A DNA stretch of 64,000 nt, taken from positions 1 through 64,000 of the forward strand of contig NZ_CAMYBV010000005.1 of the NCBI RefSeq assembly GCF_947254095.1, given 5' to 3'. The stretch is from an uncultured Mobiluncus sp. (GTDB taxonomy: Bacteria; Actinomycetota; Actinomycetes; Actinomycetales; Actinomycetaceae). Below, in pieces: positions 41,730 through 51,516 of this stretch. A program made the position numbers and the translations under genes. The stretch's first letter is position 1, and every line of letters begins with the position of its first letter. The notes beneath the pieces are model-generated. The model made no database searches. It was not told the origin of the DNA and saw nothing but the letters and a program-made list of their open reading frames with translations.

Positions 41730-44700
41730 AATCTCACCTCCGACACCCGACGCAGCGGTAGGGCTGCAGCCAGGGCAATCAGCAGGGACAGCAACAACAC
41801 CGCACCCCACAACTGGTAAGGAAGATAGGCATAGGTGATGGACACGGTACCGGGATTGGGGGGCAGCTGGTAGAGCGCATTCCATTGACCAGTTTCCACC
41901 GGGTCGATGATTTTGCCGTTGAACCGCACCGTAAAGCTGCTATCAGCTCGTTCACTCAACGCCAGCAGGCGACCCGCCGGTCCGGCCCTGACTTGTGCCT
42001 TTCCGCCGCGCACATTGAGAACCTGAGCCCTGACTTCGCCGGTCGGCCAGGAGGGATGTCCCCCTTTCCACTGGGCCGGGGCGACCCGAGCCACGCTGAC
42101 CGCGGCGGTATCGGCCAAGCGCCACACCGTACCAGCCTCCGTGGTGGTAATCCGTTCCAGCGGCGCAGCCGAATCCAACGTGTTGACCAGGGCGGTGGTC
42201 GCGGCGTCCTTGCTGCGCGGCACGATAATGAAGTTCACATCCAACTGGGCGAGTTGTTCACCCAGCTTCGGCGTGGAACCTCCCAGCACCGCTGCCACCG
42301 TGGCTTGTAGCGCCGTGTCGGCCGCATCGGGAGTACGCGAACCGGTCACGTTGCGGTAATTTTTCAGTTTCAGGTAGGGGGAAGCCTCAAAAGTCGTGTG
42401 CCGCCAGTCCCGCCATAGACCGGCCGTCACCAGGGTGGATTGGTTGGGGGCGCTGGCAACCTCCAGGTTCAGGGCCCGCAGATGACGCGGGGAAGACTGG
42501 CCTTGGACGACCGTGGCGGGAAGGCTCACGTCCCGAAACGTTTCCAGCGCGTTAAAACCGGACGCAGCGGGGGCACCAACCTGGTTCACCAGCATCGGAG
42601 TGGCCCCCAAGATGGGAATCAACACCGCCGCGGACACCACGGCCCGGATACCGCGGTTGCTCCAGTTGGCTATTTCAACCGGAATCGTCAATTGCAGACG
42701 CCCCACCGAGAACAGGGCGGAGGCAATCAACCCTGCGTGAAACACCGCCAATCCCGGCCCGGCCCAGGCACACACAGCGTCGGTCCCCGAGACAGACACC
42801 GGGGTGGAACTGGCCAACCACGCCGTCGCCAAGCCTCCCAGCGCGAACAGCAGACTCCAGTGAGCCCCGGTGGAATGACTTGGAATGATTACCCCGGATA
42901 CTACGGTGAGCAGCAGCAGCCCTAAGGGCAGGAAAGCGAGAATTTGCCAGCCGGGCAGGGCAATGGGCAGGGACGTCGCTGCCACATCAAGCGGCCAAGC
43001 GGTGAGCAAATCCCACCAGTTCGGTCTCGGGGTGGGCAGCGGCACCGACAGGCTGGACAGCCACAGCGGCCATTGGGCAGGCGAACCAACTGTGCGCACC
43101 ACCGTAGGCACTGCCAGCAGCACCGCTGGAGCCAGCACAATCAAGGCGTGAACGGCTTTCAGCCGTAGCCGGGCCGGAATATGGCTGAGTACCGGGTCTG
43201 GCGCCTCGGTTTGCGACGCGGCAAAAATGGGGTTAGAGACCCCCTTCAGCATTGCCATCAACACCAGGAATACCACCGGAATGACCATAACCACGGCCGC
43301 GCTCACCACTAGGAAACCGGTGAGGGCGGCGATACCGACCTGGATAATCGCGGCGGAATGCACGCTGACCGTGACCGGTTCGATTTCTCCCATCACGACG
43401 CGGGACACCGGCATCCCGGCGCCCCGGGCTAGTGAACCGACAAAAAGGGGCACACTCACCGCTAAAACCCACACCGGCAGCTGTCCCAAACCCATACTGA
43501 CCAGCAGATTAGGACTGAAAGTCCAAGACAGAGCAGCCAAGGTACGCAGCGTGCGGGAATCGGTGAGAACCCCGGCAGCCCACCACGCGCTGAGCCAGGC
43601 CAGCGGCAGGGTCGCGAACAGCAAAACCGCCAGCACCACCGACCCTTTTATCCCTACGAAACCCGCGATTTGGCCCAGGCTCGCCACCTCCAGACCCAGA
43701 GGGTCCACCGCCCCGACCGCTGAACCGTAGCCCAGGCCGGCGGGAATCCACCCGGAAATCAGGTCAGTCCAAAAGTCTCGGTTGTTAACCGGCAGGTTCG
43801 CCAGCGCCCCGCCGGATACCCCGCCGATAGCAAAACGCCAGCCCAGCAGCCCTATCAGGGTCAGGGCAGCAGCGACGATCCACACGAGGGTGCGATCCAC
43901 AGACTTTTCGGTATAAAAATTGCGCCGCGCTGTCGCGTCCGGGATTTGGGGACGGCGCTGATCTTTAGCGACGCGCCGAGCCGTAGTTTTGGCTTGGCGG
44001 ATTTGGGAAGATTTCACCTGGAGGGGCCGCAAAGTACGGGGACTCAACTTGCTTTGCCGCACCCGCCGCAGCCGGGATCTCCACGCAGCAAAAGGCCGGA
44101 ACACCGTCACCAGGGTCGATTTCAGTTCTCCCGCCGCGAGCTTGGGCTCTTTCGTGACGATACGCCAGAAAAACCGCAGCAGGCCGAGCACCAACACAAT
44201 TAGCGGGAGGAAGATAAACAGCCACCAGGGTGCCGCCACCATCCAGTTGTGCAGCTGGGCGGTACGCCGGGCGGTAAAGGAACGCTTTGAATCGGACTCC
44301 AGCTTGCCGTTGGCTTCCAAGTCCCGCCCGGTCGGGTCAAAGCTACGGGCGGAACGAGTGGGACGACCCCCGTCGGGACCGCGGAGCCCGAAGTAGCCCG
44401 CCATCTTGTGATAAACCACGGCGCGCGGCGCCACCACGACCCGATACCCAGCTAGGTGTACTCGCCGGGAAAACTCCAGACCATCACCGAAAGGACCCAG
44501 GTGCGGGTCAAAACCGTCCAGACGGCAGAACGTCTCCCAGTCCACCAGCATTCCCGCCGTGCCCACGCCCAGCACGTCCTCGCGACCGTCGTATTGTCCC
44601 TGGTCAACCTCGCCGGCGTCCATCTCTTGCAAGCGCCGCCCGGATTGAGTGGCACGAATGCCGACCTCTACGATTTGATTGGCTTTGTCCCACAGTCGCT

Positions 44701-45058
44701 GTTTCGCGCCGACAACTTTGATGGAAGCGCCGGATTCCAGGACTTGCATCTGTTCTGCCAGGCAGGAGGGCGCTGGGGCGGAGTCGTCGTGCAAAATCCA
44801 TAGGGCGTGGGGTTGGCCCGGGGGCGGCGTGGGGAAATCGGGCTGAGATTTGGCTTGGCGCAATGCTTCGCCCAAGTTGGGGGCTCCCGGAGTTTTCAGG
44901 ACTTTTGTGCCGGAGCGGTGAGCCACCCCGGAGCTGGACACGTCGATGACGAACACATCGCGTGGGGCCAGAGTTTGCCGGGATACCGCCAAAAGGGTCG
45001 CCGCCAGGTAAGGTGTCTCCCCGGAGGTTACGATGAGAGCGGTAACTGCAGTGCGCAC
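41726..45058 (-). CDS. Large GT2 family glycosyltransferase with multi-helix membrane domain
   Basis: 1110 residues from a GTG. The N-terminal third is a GT-A glycosyltransferase (VTALIVTSGETPYLAATL; DDSAPAPSCLAEQM; GVGTAGMLVDWETFCRLDGFDPHLGPFGDGLEFSRRV). About 14 membrane helices fill the rest (from about 275). A C-terminal extracytoplasmic segment and a last helix follow. Actinobacterial homologs sit beside whiB2 and manA and are linked to cell-wall polymer or glycoprotein assembly. The acceptor is unknown. No RBS is seen; TAATAT lies 10 nt before the GTG, within the 30-bp gap to whiB2. Confidence 0.88.
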   Translation of the reverse strand: MRTAVTALIVTSGETPYLAATLLAVSRQTLAPRDVFVIDVSSSGVAHRSGTKVLKTPGAPNLGEALRQAKSQPDFPTPPPGQPHALWILHDDSAPAPSCLAEQMQVLESGASIKVVGAKQRLWDKANQIVEVGIRATQSGRRLQEMDAGEVDQGQYDGREDVLGVGTAGMLVDWETFCRLDGFDPHLGPFGDGLEFSRRVHLAGYRVVVAPRAVVYHKMAGYFGLRGPDGGRPTRSARSFDPTGRDLEANGKLESDSKRSFTARRTAQLHNWMVAAPWWLFIFLPLIVLVLGLLRFFWRIVTKEPKLAAGELKSTLVTVFRPFAAWRSRLRRVRQSKLSPRTLRPLQVKSSQIRQAKTTARRVAKDQRRPQIPDATARRNFYTEKSVDRTLVWIVAAALTLIGLLGWRFAIGGVSGGALANLPVNNRDFWTDLISGWIPAGLGYGSAVGAVDPLGLEVASLGQIAGFVGIKGSVVLAVLLFATLPLAWLSAWWAAGVLTDSRTLRTLAALSWTFSPNLLVSMGLGQLPVWVLAVSVPLFVGSLARGAGMPVSRVVMGEIEPVTVSVHSAAIIQVGIAALTGFLVVSAAVVMVIPVVFLVLMAMLKGVSNPIFAASQTEAPDPVLSHIPARLRLKAVHALIVLAPAVLLAVPTVVRTVGSPAQWPLWLSSLSVPLPTPRPNWWDLLTAWPLDVAATSLPIALPGWQILAFLPLGLLLLTVVSGVIIPSHSTGAHWSLLFALGGLATAWLASSTPVSVSGTDAVCAWAGPGLAVFHAGLIASALFSVGRLQLTIPVEIANWSNRGIRAVVSAAVLIPILGATPMLVNQVGAPAASGFNALETFRDVSLPATVVQGQSSPRHLRALNLEVASAPNQSTLVTAGLWRDWRHTTFEASPYLKLKNYRNVTGSRTPDAADTALQATVAAVLGGSTPKLGEQLAQLDVNFIIVPRSKDAATTALVNTLDSAAPLERITTTEAGTVWRLADTAAVSVARVAPAQWKGGHPSWPTGEVRAQVLNVRGGKAQVRAGPAGRLLALSERADSSFTVRFNGKIIDPVETGQWNALYQLPPNPGTVSITYAYLPYQLWGAVLLLSLLIALAAALPLRRVSEVRL

Positions 45059-45088
45059 AGGGTTAAGGATATTACGTCCCTGTTGGGG

Positions 45089-45382
45089 TTAGGACGCGCG
45101 ACGCTTCAAACGACGGCGTTCCCGCTCGGACAAGCCACCCCAAATTCCAAAGCGTTCGTCGTTTTCCAGCGCGTATTGCAGGCACTCAGCCTTGACCTCG
45201 CAGCGGGCGCAGACGTTTTTCGCTTCACGGGTCGAACCGCCCTTTTCCGGGAAAAAAGCCTCCGGGTCGGTTTGCGCACACAGTGCCTGAGCCTGCCAGG
45301 CCAGCGGTCCATTGAGAATTTCGTCCATCTCTGGGGTTGCATCAGCGAAATCGAGATCGCCTTCACCAAACAGATTCCACAA
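45089..45382 (-). CDS. whiB2: WhiB2 (WhmD)-type iron-sulfur regulator
   Basis: 97 residues with the four cluster ligands Cys35, Cys58, Cys61 and Cys67. ALCAQTDPEAFFPEKGGSTR and the turn FGIWGGLSERERRRLKRR follow the WhiB2/WhmD subfamily nearly residue for residue. Family members bind a 4Fe-4S cluster and sigma-A; WhmD is needed for septation in mycobacteria. The start is uncertain: TTG at 45382 or ATG at 45328, both outside the core. A CRP-type site and a 9-bp hairpin (45423-45450) lie upstream. Confidence 0.93.
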   Translation of the reverse strand: MWNLFGEGDLDFADATPEMDEILNGPLAWQAQALCAQTDPEAFFPEKGGSTREAKNVCARCEVKAECLQYALENDERFGIWGGLSERERRRLKRRAS

Positions 45383-45559
45383 GGACCCTTCACCTCATTC
45401 GCTCTGACAACTTTTGTAAAACTTGGTGCCGCGTCTCAGAGGCGCCAAGAACTGTTACCTATAAGTTACACGCGTGTGATTCAATAGTTCAAGTGGTTTC
45501 AGGCGCCGATATTGGCTCAAGTATGCGAAAATCCACCAATTGCACAGCTTGAACGCAAA

Positions 45560-45575
45560 TGTGAGATATGTCACA
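45560..45575. promoter_or_regulatory. CRP/GlxR-type binding site upstream of whiB2
   Basis: TGTGAGATATGTCACA matches the TGTGA-N6-TCACA consensus of the CRP/GlxR family exactly. It is centred about 185 bp upstream of the whiB2 start. The only other nearby gene, manA, ends at 45641 in the same direction, so whiB2 is the likely target. Confidence 0.7.
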
Positions 45576-45640
45576 TAGGCTCGACACGCCCGTGGAACGT
45601 TTGCCACAAAAGCGGGTTTGGGACTAATTGCTAACTCACC

Positions 45641-46852
45641 TCAAGGGATGTCGGCCTGGAGGACGACCCCGACCCCTGAGGCATAAACCGGAACCTTATC
45701 CGCCCGCACAAACACGACTTCTCCCGGATGCAACACCAAACCAGCAGTCGCTCCATCACGCAAGGTCGGAGTGCCTTCAAGGCAAAGAATCAGCCGTCCG
45801 CCGTGACCGGGCAGCGCCAGTTCCCGCCCGTCCAAGCGGGTCACGGAAAACTCGAAATCGTCCACCGGGGCATAGAACACCTGGGTCGACTCCGTAACCC
45901 ACTCCGGGGCAATGCGCACCGGCGGGGCGGCGACATAATCCAGGCAGTTCAACAGCTCCTGGCAATCCACGTGCTTCTCAGTCAGCCCTGCCCGCAACAC
46001 ATTATCCGAGCTGGCCATGACTTCCACCCCCAGCCCGGACAGATAAGCGTGAATCCCGCCGGGAGGCGTAAACAGCACTTCCCCCGGCCGCAACGTCACC
46101 GGGTTCAACATCGCCGCCACTACTGCCCCGGCATCACCCGGATAGGAACGCGCCAAACCCATCACGGTACGGTCCACGCGCACGGACGGCGAGATTCCTG
46201 CCTGCAGGCGGTCCGTCATCGCCGCCACCGTGGCCTCGACCTGCGCCGCTTGTGGGGTCGTATGCGGAGACAAAAGCCGGTCCACTACCGTGCGGATGCC
46301 CTCAGGAGACGTATTGACTCGCAGCATGGACACGATTTGCATCGCCAACTCGGTGTCCAGGTCAGCGAAGATTTCAATGATGCGCCGGGGCGCCCGAAAC
46401 CCTGCCAACGCCTCGAACTTCGTAATCGCATAGATGAGTTCGGGTTTATAGTTGGGGTCCTTATACAGCCGCTGTGGGGAATCGAGCGGGATGCCCGCCA
46501 GTTCCTCGGCTTTGTAGCGGGCTTCGGCACGCTCCTTGTCCGGGTGGACCTGCAGGGACAGCGGGCGTTTCGGGGCGATGAACTTCATCAGATAAGGCAG
46601 GCGCGGCCCAAAGCGCTCCACCACCGAAGCCCCCAGCGTGCCCACGGGGTCGGCCGCAATCCAGTCCTCCAAGGTCAAGGGGTCCTCCTCGGGCTGCCCC
46701 GACTCATCGAGCAGGACCGAGGGTGATAAGGGGTGGGCACCAAACCACACTTCTGCCAACGTCTGACCGGGCGTACCGATGCCAAAGCGCTCCTGAATAG
46801 CCGTATCCGAGCCCCAGGCGTAGCGTTTCTCAATCCCTCCGATGCGTTCCAC
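45641..46852 (-). CDS. manA: Mannose-6-phosphate isomerase, class I
   Basis: 403 residues from a GTG with AAGGGGA upstream. Zinc-site segments are LSLQVHPDKERAEA, HKPE-type DPNYKPELIYAITKFEALAGFR, and TPPGGIHAYLSGLGVEVMASSDNVLRAG, all intact. It interconverts fructose 6-phosphate and mannose 6-phosphate, the entry to GDP-mannose. It lies upstream of whiB2 and the GT2 membrane protein, a common actinobacterial grouping, and beside the polysaccharide locus. Confidence 0.95.
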   Translation of the reverse strand: MERIGGIEKRYAWGSDTAIQERFGIGTPGQTLAEVWFGAHPLSPSVLLDESGQPEEDPLTLEDWIAADPVGTLGASVVERFGPRLPYLMKFIAPKRPLSLQVHPDKERAEARYKAEELAGIPLDSPQRLYKDPNYKPELIYAITKFEALAGFRAPRRIIEIFADLDTELAMQIVSMLRVNTSPEGIRTVVDRLLSPHTTPQAAQVEATVAAMTDRLQAGISPSVRVDRTVMGLARSYPGDAGAVVAAMLNPVTLRPGEVLFTPPGGIHAYLSGLGVEVMASSDNVLRAGLTEKHVDCQELLNCLDYVAAPPVRIAPEWVTESTQVFYAPVDDFEFSVTRLDGRELALPGHGGRLILCLEGTPTLRDGATAGLVLHPGEVVFVRADKVPVYASGVGVVLQADIP

Positions 46853-46979
46853 GGTGTTTCCCCTTTCACTGGTTTGGGATTAATTTTAGGGAGGTTTTCG
46901 CCGTTCATAAGTCATTTCGGGAGGCTTTTGGTTATCTGCCGGCACTGTCGCTGCTGTGACGCAGCGCCAATGGGTTTTT

Positions 46980-47971
46980 TCACTGGCCGTGAGCGGCATA
47001 CTGGGCTTCGGTGCCAGATTTCGCGGGCCGCCACCAATCCTCATGCGCCCGGTACCATTCAATCGTCTGAGCCAACCCGGCCTCAAAGTCAGTGTGACGC
47101 GGAGTCCACCCGGTCTCTTCCATCAGCTTCGTCGGGTCAACCCCATACCGTCGGTCGTGTCCGGGACGATCCGCCACCAAATCGAAGTCTTCTTCGGGCA
47201 GTCCCATCAGACGGTTCAAAGTTCGTGCGATTTCCAGGTTGCTCTTTTCACAACGTGCCCCAATTAGGTAGATCTCACCCAGCCGGCCGTGCTCGATAAC
47301 CGCAAACAGGGCAGCGTCGTGGTCCTCAACATGAATCCAGTCCCGCACATTTCGACCGTCACCGTAAAGTCGTGGACGAATCCCGTCGATTCGGTTCGTG
47401 ATGGTGCGCGCAATGAACATTTCCGCATGCTGAAACGAGCCATAATTATTGCAACAATTAGAAATTGCCGCCGCTACCCCGAAGGAACGCACCCAAGAAC
47501 GCACCAACAAATCCGACCCTGCTTTTGTCGCTGTATAGGGACTCGAAGGCCGGTAGGGGGAATCCGCTGTAAAAAGAGCGGCATCACCCAGTTTTTTGTC
47601 TCCATAAACTTCATCGGTCGAGACGTGGTGCAGCCGCACCTCATAGCGGCGGCAGGCTTCCAAAACGTGAAAGGTCCCCACCAAGTTGGAATAGGTAAAT
47701 AGCGCGGGATTTGCTAGGGAGTTATCGTTGTGTGATTCGGCAGAAAGTGCACCACAAAATCAGATTTTTTGACCAGTTCATCGACAACTTCACGGTTTTC
47801 CAGTTCCTCACGGTAGAGAGTCACTCCCGGCAATCAGGCTATGGAATCAAGGTTGGCGGCATAGCTAATCTTGTCCAGCACATCCACACTCACGCCGGGA
47901 AGTTCACGCACGAAGGTACGCACAAAGTTCGCGCCGATAAACCCGGCTCCCCCGGTCACCAAAATGTGCAT
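46980..47971 (-). pseudogene. rmlB: dTDP-glucose 4,6-dehydratase, broken by a stop and a frameshift
   Basis: The minus strand from the ATG at 47971 reads MHILVTGGAGFIGANFVRTF to codon 45. An in-frame TGA follows at 47834-47836. The same frame then continues (LPGVTLYREELENREVVDEL) to VVHF, where about one base is missing near 47740-47746. The rest is in another frame, from AESHNDNSLANPALF to the end, including STDEVYGD, SPYTATKAGSD (the YxxxK pair) and NNYGS. The enzyme makes the precursor of dTDP-rhamnose. The part from 47684 down (234 residues) lacks the NAD-binding motif. A sequencing error could explain one lesion, hardly both. Confidence 0.9.
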
Positions 47972-47981
47972 CTGGCGCGCC

Positions 47982-49151
47982 TCACACCGCAAACCCGCTG
48001 GCCGCCATGGTTTCGGCGTAGACCTCGTCGTATTCCGCGGCGATGGCGGACGGCGAGTAGCGATCCCCCACCGTTTCGGCGACTTCGCGGGCCTCCATCT
48101 CGGCGGTAGCGGCCTGCAGTTCCTGACAAGCCTGGGCCCAAAACTTTGAATTCTTTTCCGTCACGATGCGCACGACCCGCTCGGTATCGGCGCCAATCCA
48201 CTGCAAATCGCGGGCACCTTCACCCAGCACCAGGGGACGACCCGCCAGCAGAGCCTGGAGAGCCGGCACGTAAAAGTTTTCCTCCTTGGTGGGACCGATG
48301 AACAAATCCGCAGCATTGAGGGCTTCCACGGCCCCGACCTCGTTGGCGGAGACAAAACGCACGTATTCCTCCAGTTTCAGGTCTTTAATCTTTTCCTGAC
48401 TCCGAATCTTCGCGACCCCTTCACCGACCCAGGTCAGGGTGGCGTCCACCCCGGCAGCACGCAGCGTTTTCACCGTGCGAATCGCCACTTCCGGCTGATG
48501 TTTCGCGTTGACCGCACCGACCGAAACCAGGCGCAACTGACCCGCCTCGCGCGGGCGAGGGGCGAACTCGCTATCAGCGGAAACCGCGCTTTGCGTTCCC
48601 TCTAGCTGCGGAACCGCAGGGTACAGCGGGGAGGGCACTATGTAGGGCACGGCGGCGGTATAGGACGAGAAACGCCGGGAGGCAATGTCCTCGAGCATTT
48701 TCACCGCCGGGGAGGTGAGGCCGTCGGGACGCAGCAGGATTTCCTCCACCGGCAAGACTTCCTGAGGCCAGTCCATCGGGCTGGTCAGTTGCCACGGCTC
48801 GGTGTGCACCCAAGCACAAGCCAGCTGTTCATCCTCGCGTTCCGGCAGCCCAAACGGAATTAGGGAACGCTGATTCATCGTGTGAATAATGTCAAAACCG
48901 GGAGCTAGGGCGTACACAATCTGAGCGGCACGTTCGAAATCCTCCGGAGCGCGCATCGCGTTGGGAAAACCCCGCACATCCACGTTAGCGTCCACGTAGT
49001 GATTTTCCTCACTGCCAGCCGCTTCGGAACGCAAATGCACCACCGTCACCTGGTGATTCATCCCGATAGCCTGAGCATTCATACGCACGAACACACCGGT
49101 ATGGGGAGATTCAATCGTGGGATATTCAGTAGTAACAATGGCAACCTTCAT
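47982..49151 (-). CDS. GT4-type glycosyltransferase
   Basis: 389 residues from the ATG at 49151; an ATG 9 bp upstream is possible but falls in the likely -10 box CATAAT. The layout is GT-B: an N-terminal domain (MKVAIVTTEYP; SPHTGVFVRMNAQAI) and a C-terminal nucleotide-sugar domain (RLVSVGAVNAKHQPEVAIRTVKTL; ADLFIGPTKEENFYVPALQALLAGRPLVLG). The rmlB remnant starts 10 bp after its stop. The C-terminal domain resembles that of the partial gene at 63.4-64 kb. Sugar specificity is unknown. Confidence 0.88.
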   Translation of the reverse strand: MKVAIVTTEYPTIESPHTGVFVRMNAQAIGMNHQVTVVHLRSEAAGSEENHYVDANVDVRGFPNAMRAPEDFERAAQIVYALAPGFDIIHTMNQRSLIPFGLPEREDEQLACAWVHTEPWQLTSPMDWPQEVLPVEEILLRPDGLTSPAVKMLEDIASRRFSSYTAAVPYIVPSPLYPAVPQLEGTQSAVSADSEFAPRPREAGQLRLVSVGAVNAKHQPEVAIRTVKTLRAAGVDATLTWVGEGVAKIRSQEKIKDLKLEEYVRFVSANEVGAVEALNAADLFIGPTKEENFYVPALQALLAGRPLVLGEGARDLQWIGADTERVVRIVTEKNSKFWAQACQELQAATAEMEAREVAETVGDRYSPSAIAAEYDEVYAETMAASGFAV

Positions 49152-49158
49152 ACTGTCC

Positions 49159-49164
49159 ATTATG
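49159..49164 (-). promoter_or_regulatory. -10 box of a probable leaderless glycosyltransferase transcript
   Basis: CATAAT on the minus strand is followed by 7 nt and then the ATG at 49151. No Shine-Dalgarno sequence is present, and the upstream gene ends 92 bp before, so an own promoter is expected here. Confidence 0.4.
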
Positions 49165-49243
49165 TCTCAATAGTGCGGTTGGGTTGCCGATTCTGGTCTA
49201 CTGACTGGTATTGACTGCACAAGGGCGGGTGTTGCGAAGCCGC

Positions 49244-51403
49244 TCAGCGCACGTGTCCGGGGCAGGTGTCGTAGTTGACGCGGTACAGGCGCTGACCGGT
49301 GAACTCGTAGTCCCCCGTGTCCACCCTGTTTTCCGCGATTTTTTGAAGCATGTGCTGGGGCGGGCGAAACTTTACATTCGGTTCTTTCCACATCCAGATG
49401 TAGGTGCCGTATCGCGAGCCGGCCGCAGAAGTGTCGTTGTCCGAGTAATAGTGCGTCACCCCTTGTGCTTTCAGATAGTCACAAGTTTCGGCGGAAATCT
49501 GGCCGTCATAGAGGTCTTTCGTGGCCTCTAGGGCTCGCCCGGTGGGGTAGTTCATGGCGGGACGTGCCACATGAACCCCACCCAAAATCCACCAAAACGG
49601 GGTGCCAATCTGCGGAGCGCCCCAGATGACGGCATCGGGAGGCAAAGTCGGGGCCACCCGCTCGATGAACGCCTGTTCGGAAGCGGTGACCATCGTGCCG
49701 CGGACGATAACCGCCGGATCATAGGAACCGTCAATCACCGTGAGGCGTCCCCCCACGGTGCCTCCGCACCCGCTGACCAACACCACCGCAGCTAGTGCCC
49801 ACGAAAACCGCCGGTAAGCTCGCGGGCGCGACACCCCACGAGGCCAGGCGGCGAGACGTTCCAGGCCGCGCGACAGGGCTAGTGACCCCAAAGGATAGGC
49901 ACACATCAACACCAGCGGGGCAATCCGACCGGACTGCAGATACCACGGTGCCGTGAGAAAGTATCCCGGCCACACCGGCCCGGCCGCCAGCAGGAAAAAC
50001 GCCGTGCTCATGACCAGCCCGCCGACCAGCCACAACAGTCGGCGCTGGCGCACCAGCCACACACTGGCCACCACCGCTGCCACGGTATAAATCGCGCCCC
50101 CCAACCCAAAACCCGTAAAGAACGGGCCTTTCGGGTAATCCACCAGCAGCCGCCAGGTCATGTCCCAAGTGTGGTTATGCGGGTTGGCGAATTTTGACAT
50201 GGAAACCAGACGGGGTAACACCACCAGCCAAAACCCGATCCCCAGCACCGCCGCAACCATCAGCGGCACCAGCAGCTTTACCGCCCGAGACACGTGCCAG
50301 CCCCGCCACCAGCGCCACCCCAGCACCAGCACCGGCACGAACATCAGCAGCACCAGATTGAACACCGCCGCCGGGTGAGTGCAGCCCAGACCGGCCAGTC
50401 CCACCAGCCAACCCAGGCTCATCCACGGGGCGAGCTGGGAGGACAGCAGGCTGTGGCGGAGGTCTCCGCGGACTTTTTGCCCGAAGCGCCGTGCCACGCG
50501 ACCGGGAGACGGCACGTCACCGGGTGTTTCAAGGGAGGTCCCGGCAGTCTCGTGGCGGGGATATTTCACCGGAGCGGGGCGCAGACGATAGATGGCGACG
50601 GCGAAAATCACCATGCCCGGGGTCGCTATGAGCGAGAAGGTGTAGGGCGGGGTGGCCAGGTTCGCCACGTAGTTGGCGGTGAAGGTGGAGCTGGTGGCCG
50701 CACCCAAGGCGGTCAAAGCCGCGACGGTGCGGCTCGCGTCACCCGCGCCTTTCCACGCGGTCAGGGCCAGCAGGGCGAACAGTCCCAAGAGGGCGGGCCA
50801 CAGCACCAGTACGGCCGTCATGGCTCCCGCGTAAGACTGCAGCGGGGAGCCGGGCAGCAGTGCCACCAAGTTATGAAAGATATTGGGGTAATAGGCCCCG
50901 ACCCCCTCGTTCATGGGAGCCAACGTGACCCAGGGGCTGGCGGAAGCGAACTCGCGCGTATAGCGAATCCCCGACAGGTGAAACACCACGTCCCAGGTTT
51001 GGGGCACCCGTGTCGCCATACGGGTCGCTACCAGGTAAGGCAACGCTGACAGCGCCGCGCAGCCGGCGAAAACTGCCCACAGCCCACCAGGAACACCGGT
51101 TGAGGGAACTCGGGGCCACACCGCTCGTGACCCCGAACGCAGGGTCCACAGCCGTCCCACCACGAAAGGCAGACAGATGAGCACCAGCAGCGGCAACGCC
51201 AGCCACGCCCGCCACGGCAGCTGCAGCCCGATAGCAATCCAAGTCGCCCCGACCCACACTCCCAAGCTCACCGCCGGAGCGGCCACGACGCGCAAGGCCC
51301 CGTGAATCCCTAAACCCCACAGCACCGTCAGCCCCGGCACCAGCAGGTAGACCAGAGCTACCAGCGTCGCACAGGTCAGTAACAGGGAGTCAATCAACGT
51401 CAA
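49244..51403 (-). CDS. DUF6541-like polytopic membrane protein
   Basis: 719 residues from a TTG with AAGGA 6 nt upstream. About 14-16 membrane helices are present, with an extracytoplasmic loop PQTWDVVFHLSGIRYT of the type seen in DUF6541 and GT-C-like lipid-linked sugar transferases. The C-terminal 150 residues are extracytoplasmic (AMNYPTGRALEATKDLYDG). Such proteins in polysaccharide loci may transfer sugars from polyprenyl carriers or act as ligases; the activity is not established. Confidence 0.8.
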   Translation of the reverse strand: MTLIDSLLLTCATLVALVYLLVPGLTVLWGLGIHGALRVVAAPAVSLGVWVGATWIAIGLQLPWRAWLALPLLVLICLPFVVGRLWTLRSGSRAVWPRVPSTGVPGGLWAVFAGCAALSALPYLVATRMATRVPQTWDVVFHLSGIRYTREFASASPWVTLAPMNEGVGAYYPNIFHNLVALLPGSPLQSYAGAMTAVLVLWPALLGLFALLALTAWKGAGDASRTVAALTALGAATSSTFTANYVANLATPPYTFSLIATPGMVIFAVAIYRLRPAPVKYPRHETAGTSLETPGDVPSPGRVARRFGQKVRGDLRHSLLSSQLAPWMSLGWLVGLAGLGCTHPAAVFNLVLLMFVPVLVLGWRWWRGWHVSRAVKLLVPLMVAAVLGIGFWLVVLPRLVSMSKFANPHNHTWDMTWRLLVDYPKGPFFTGFGLGGAIYTVAAVVASVWLVRQRRLLWLVGGLVMSTAFFLLAAGPVWPGYFLTAPWYLQSGRIAPLVLMCAYPLGSLALSRGLERLAAWPRGVSRPRAYRRFSWALAAVVLVSGCGGTVGGRLTVIDGSYDPAVIVRGTMVTASEQAFIERVAPTLPPDAVIWGAPQIGTPFWWILGGVHVARPAMNYPTGRALEATKDLYDGQISAETCDYLKAQGVTHYYSDNDTSAAGSRYGTYIWMWKEPNVKFRPPQHMLQKIAENRVDTGDYEFTGQRLYRVNYDTCPGHVR

Positions 51404-51516
51404 CGGTTCCTTTCTAAGGGCGGTTTAATTCTAGCCGAGAGCAATGCCCGGAGCCTTGCCACGATTCTGGAAAGGTTCGGTGGGGCGATTATTATGGAAG
51501 GGCGAAAGGAAGGCTT

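Noticed and set aside
41730..41885. Longer start for the DUF5719 protein
   Set aside because: It lies inside the GT2 gene; the GTG at 41729 has a perfect Shine-Dalgarno and the normal overlap.
46980..47684. Functional short rmlB of 234 residues
   Set aside because: It lacks the NAD-binding N-terminus, which is visible but broken directly upstream.
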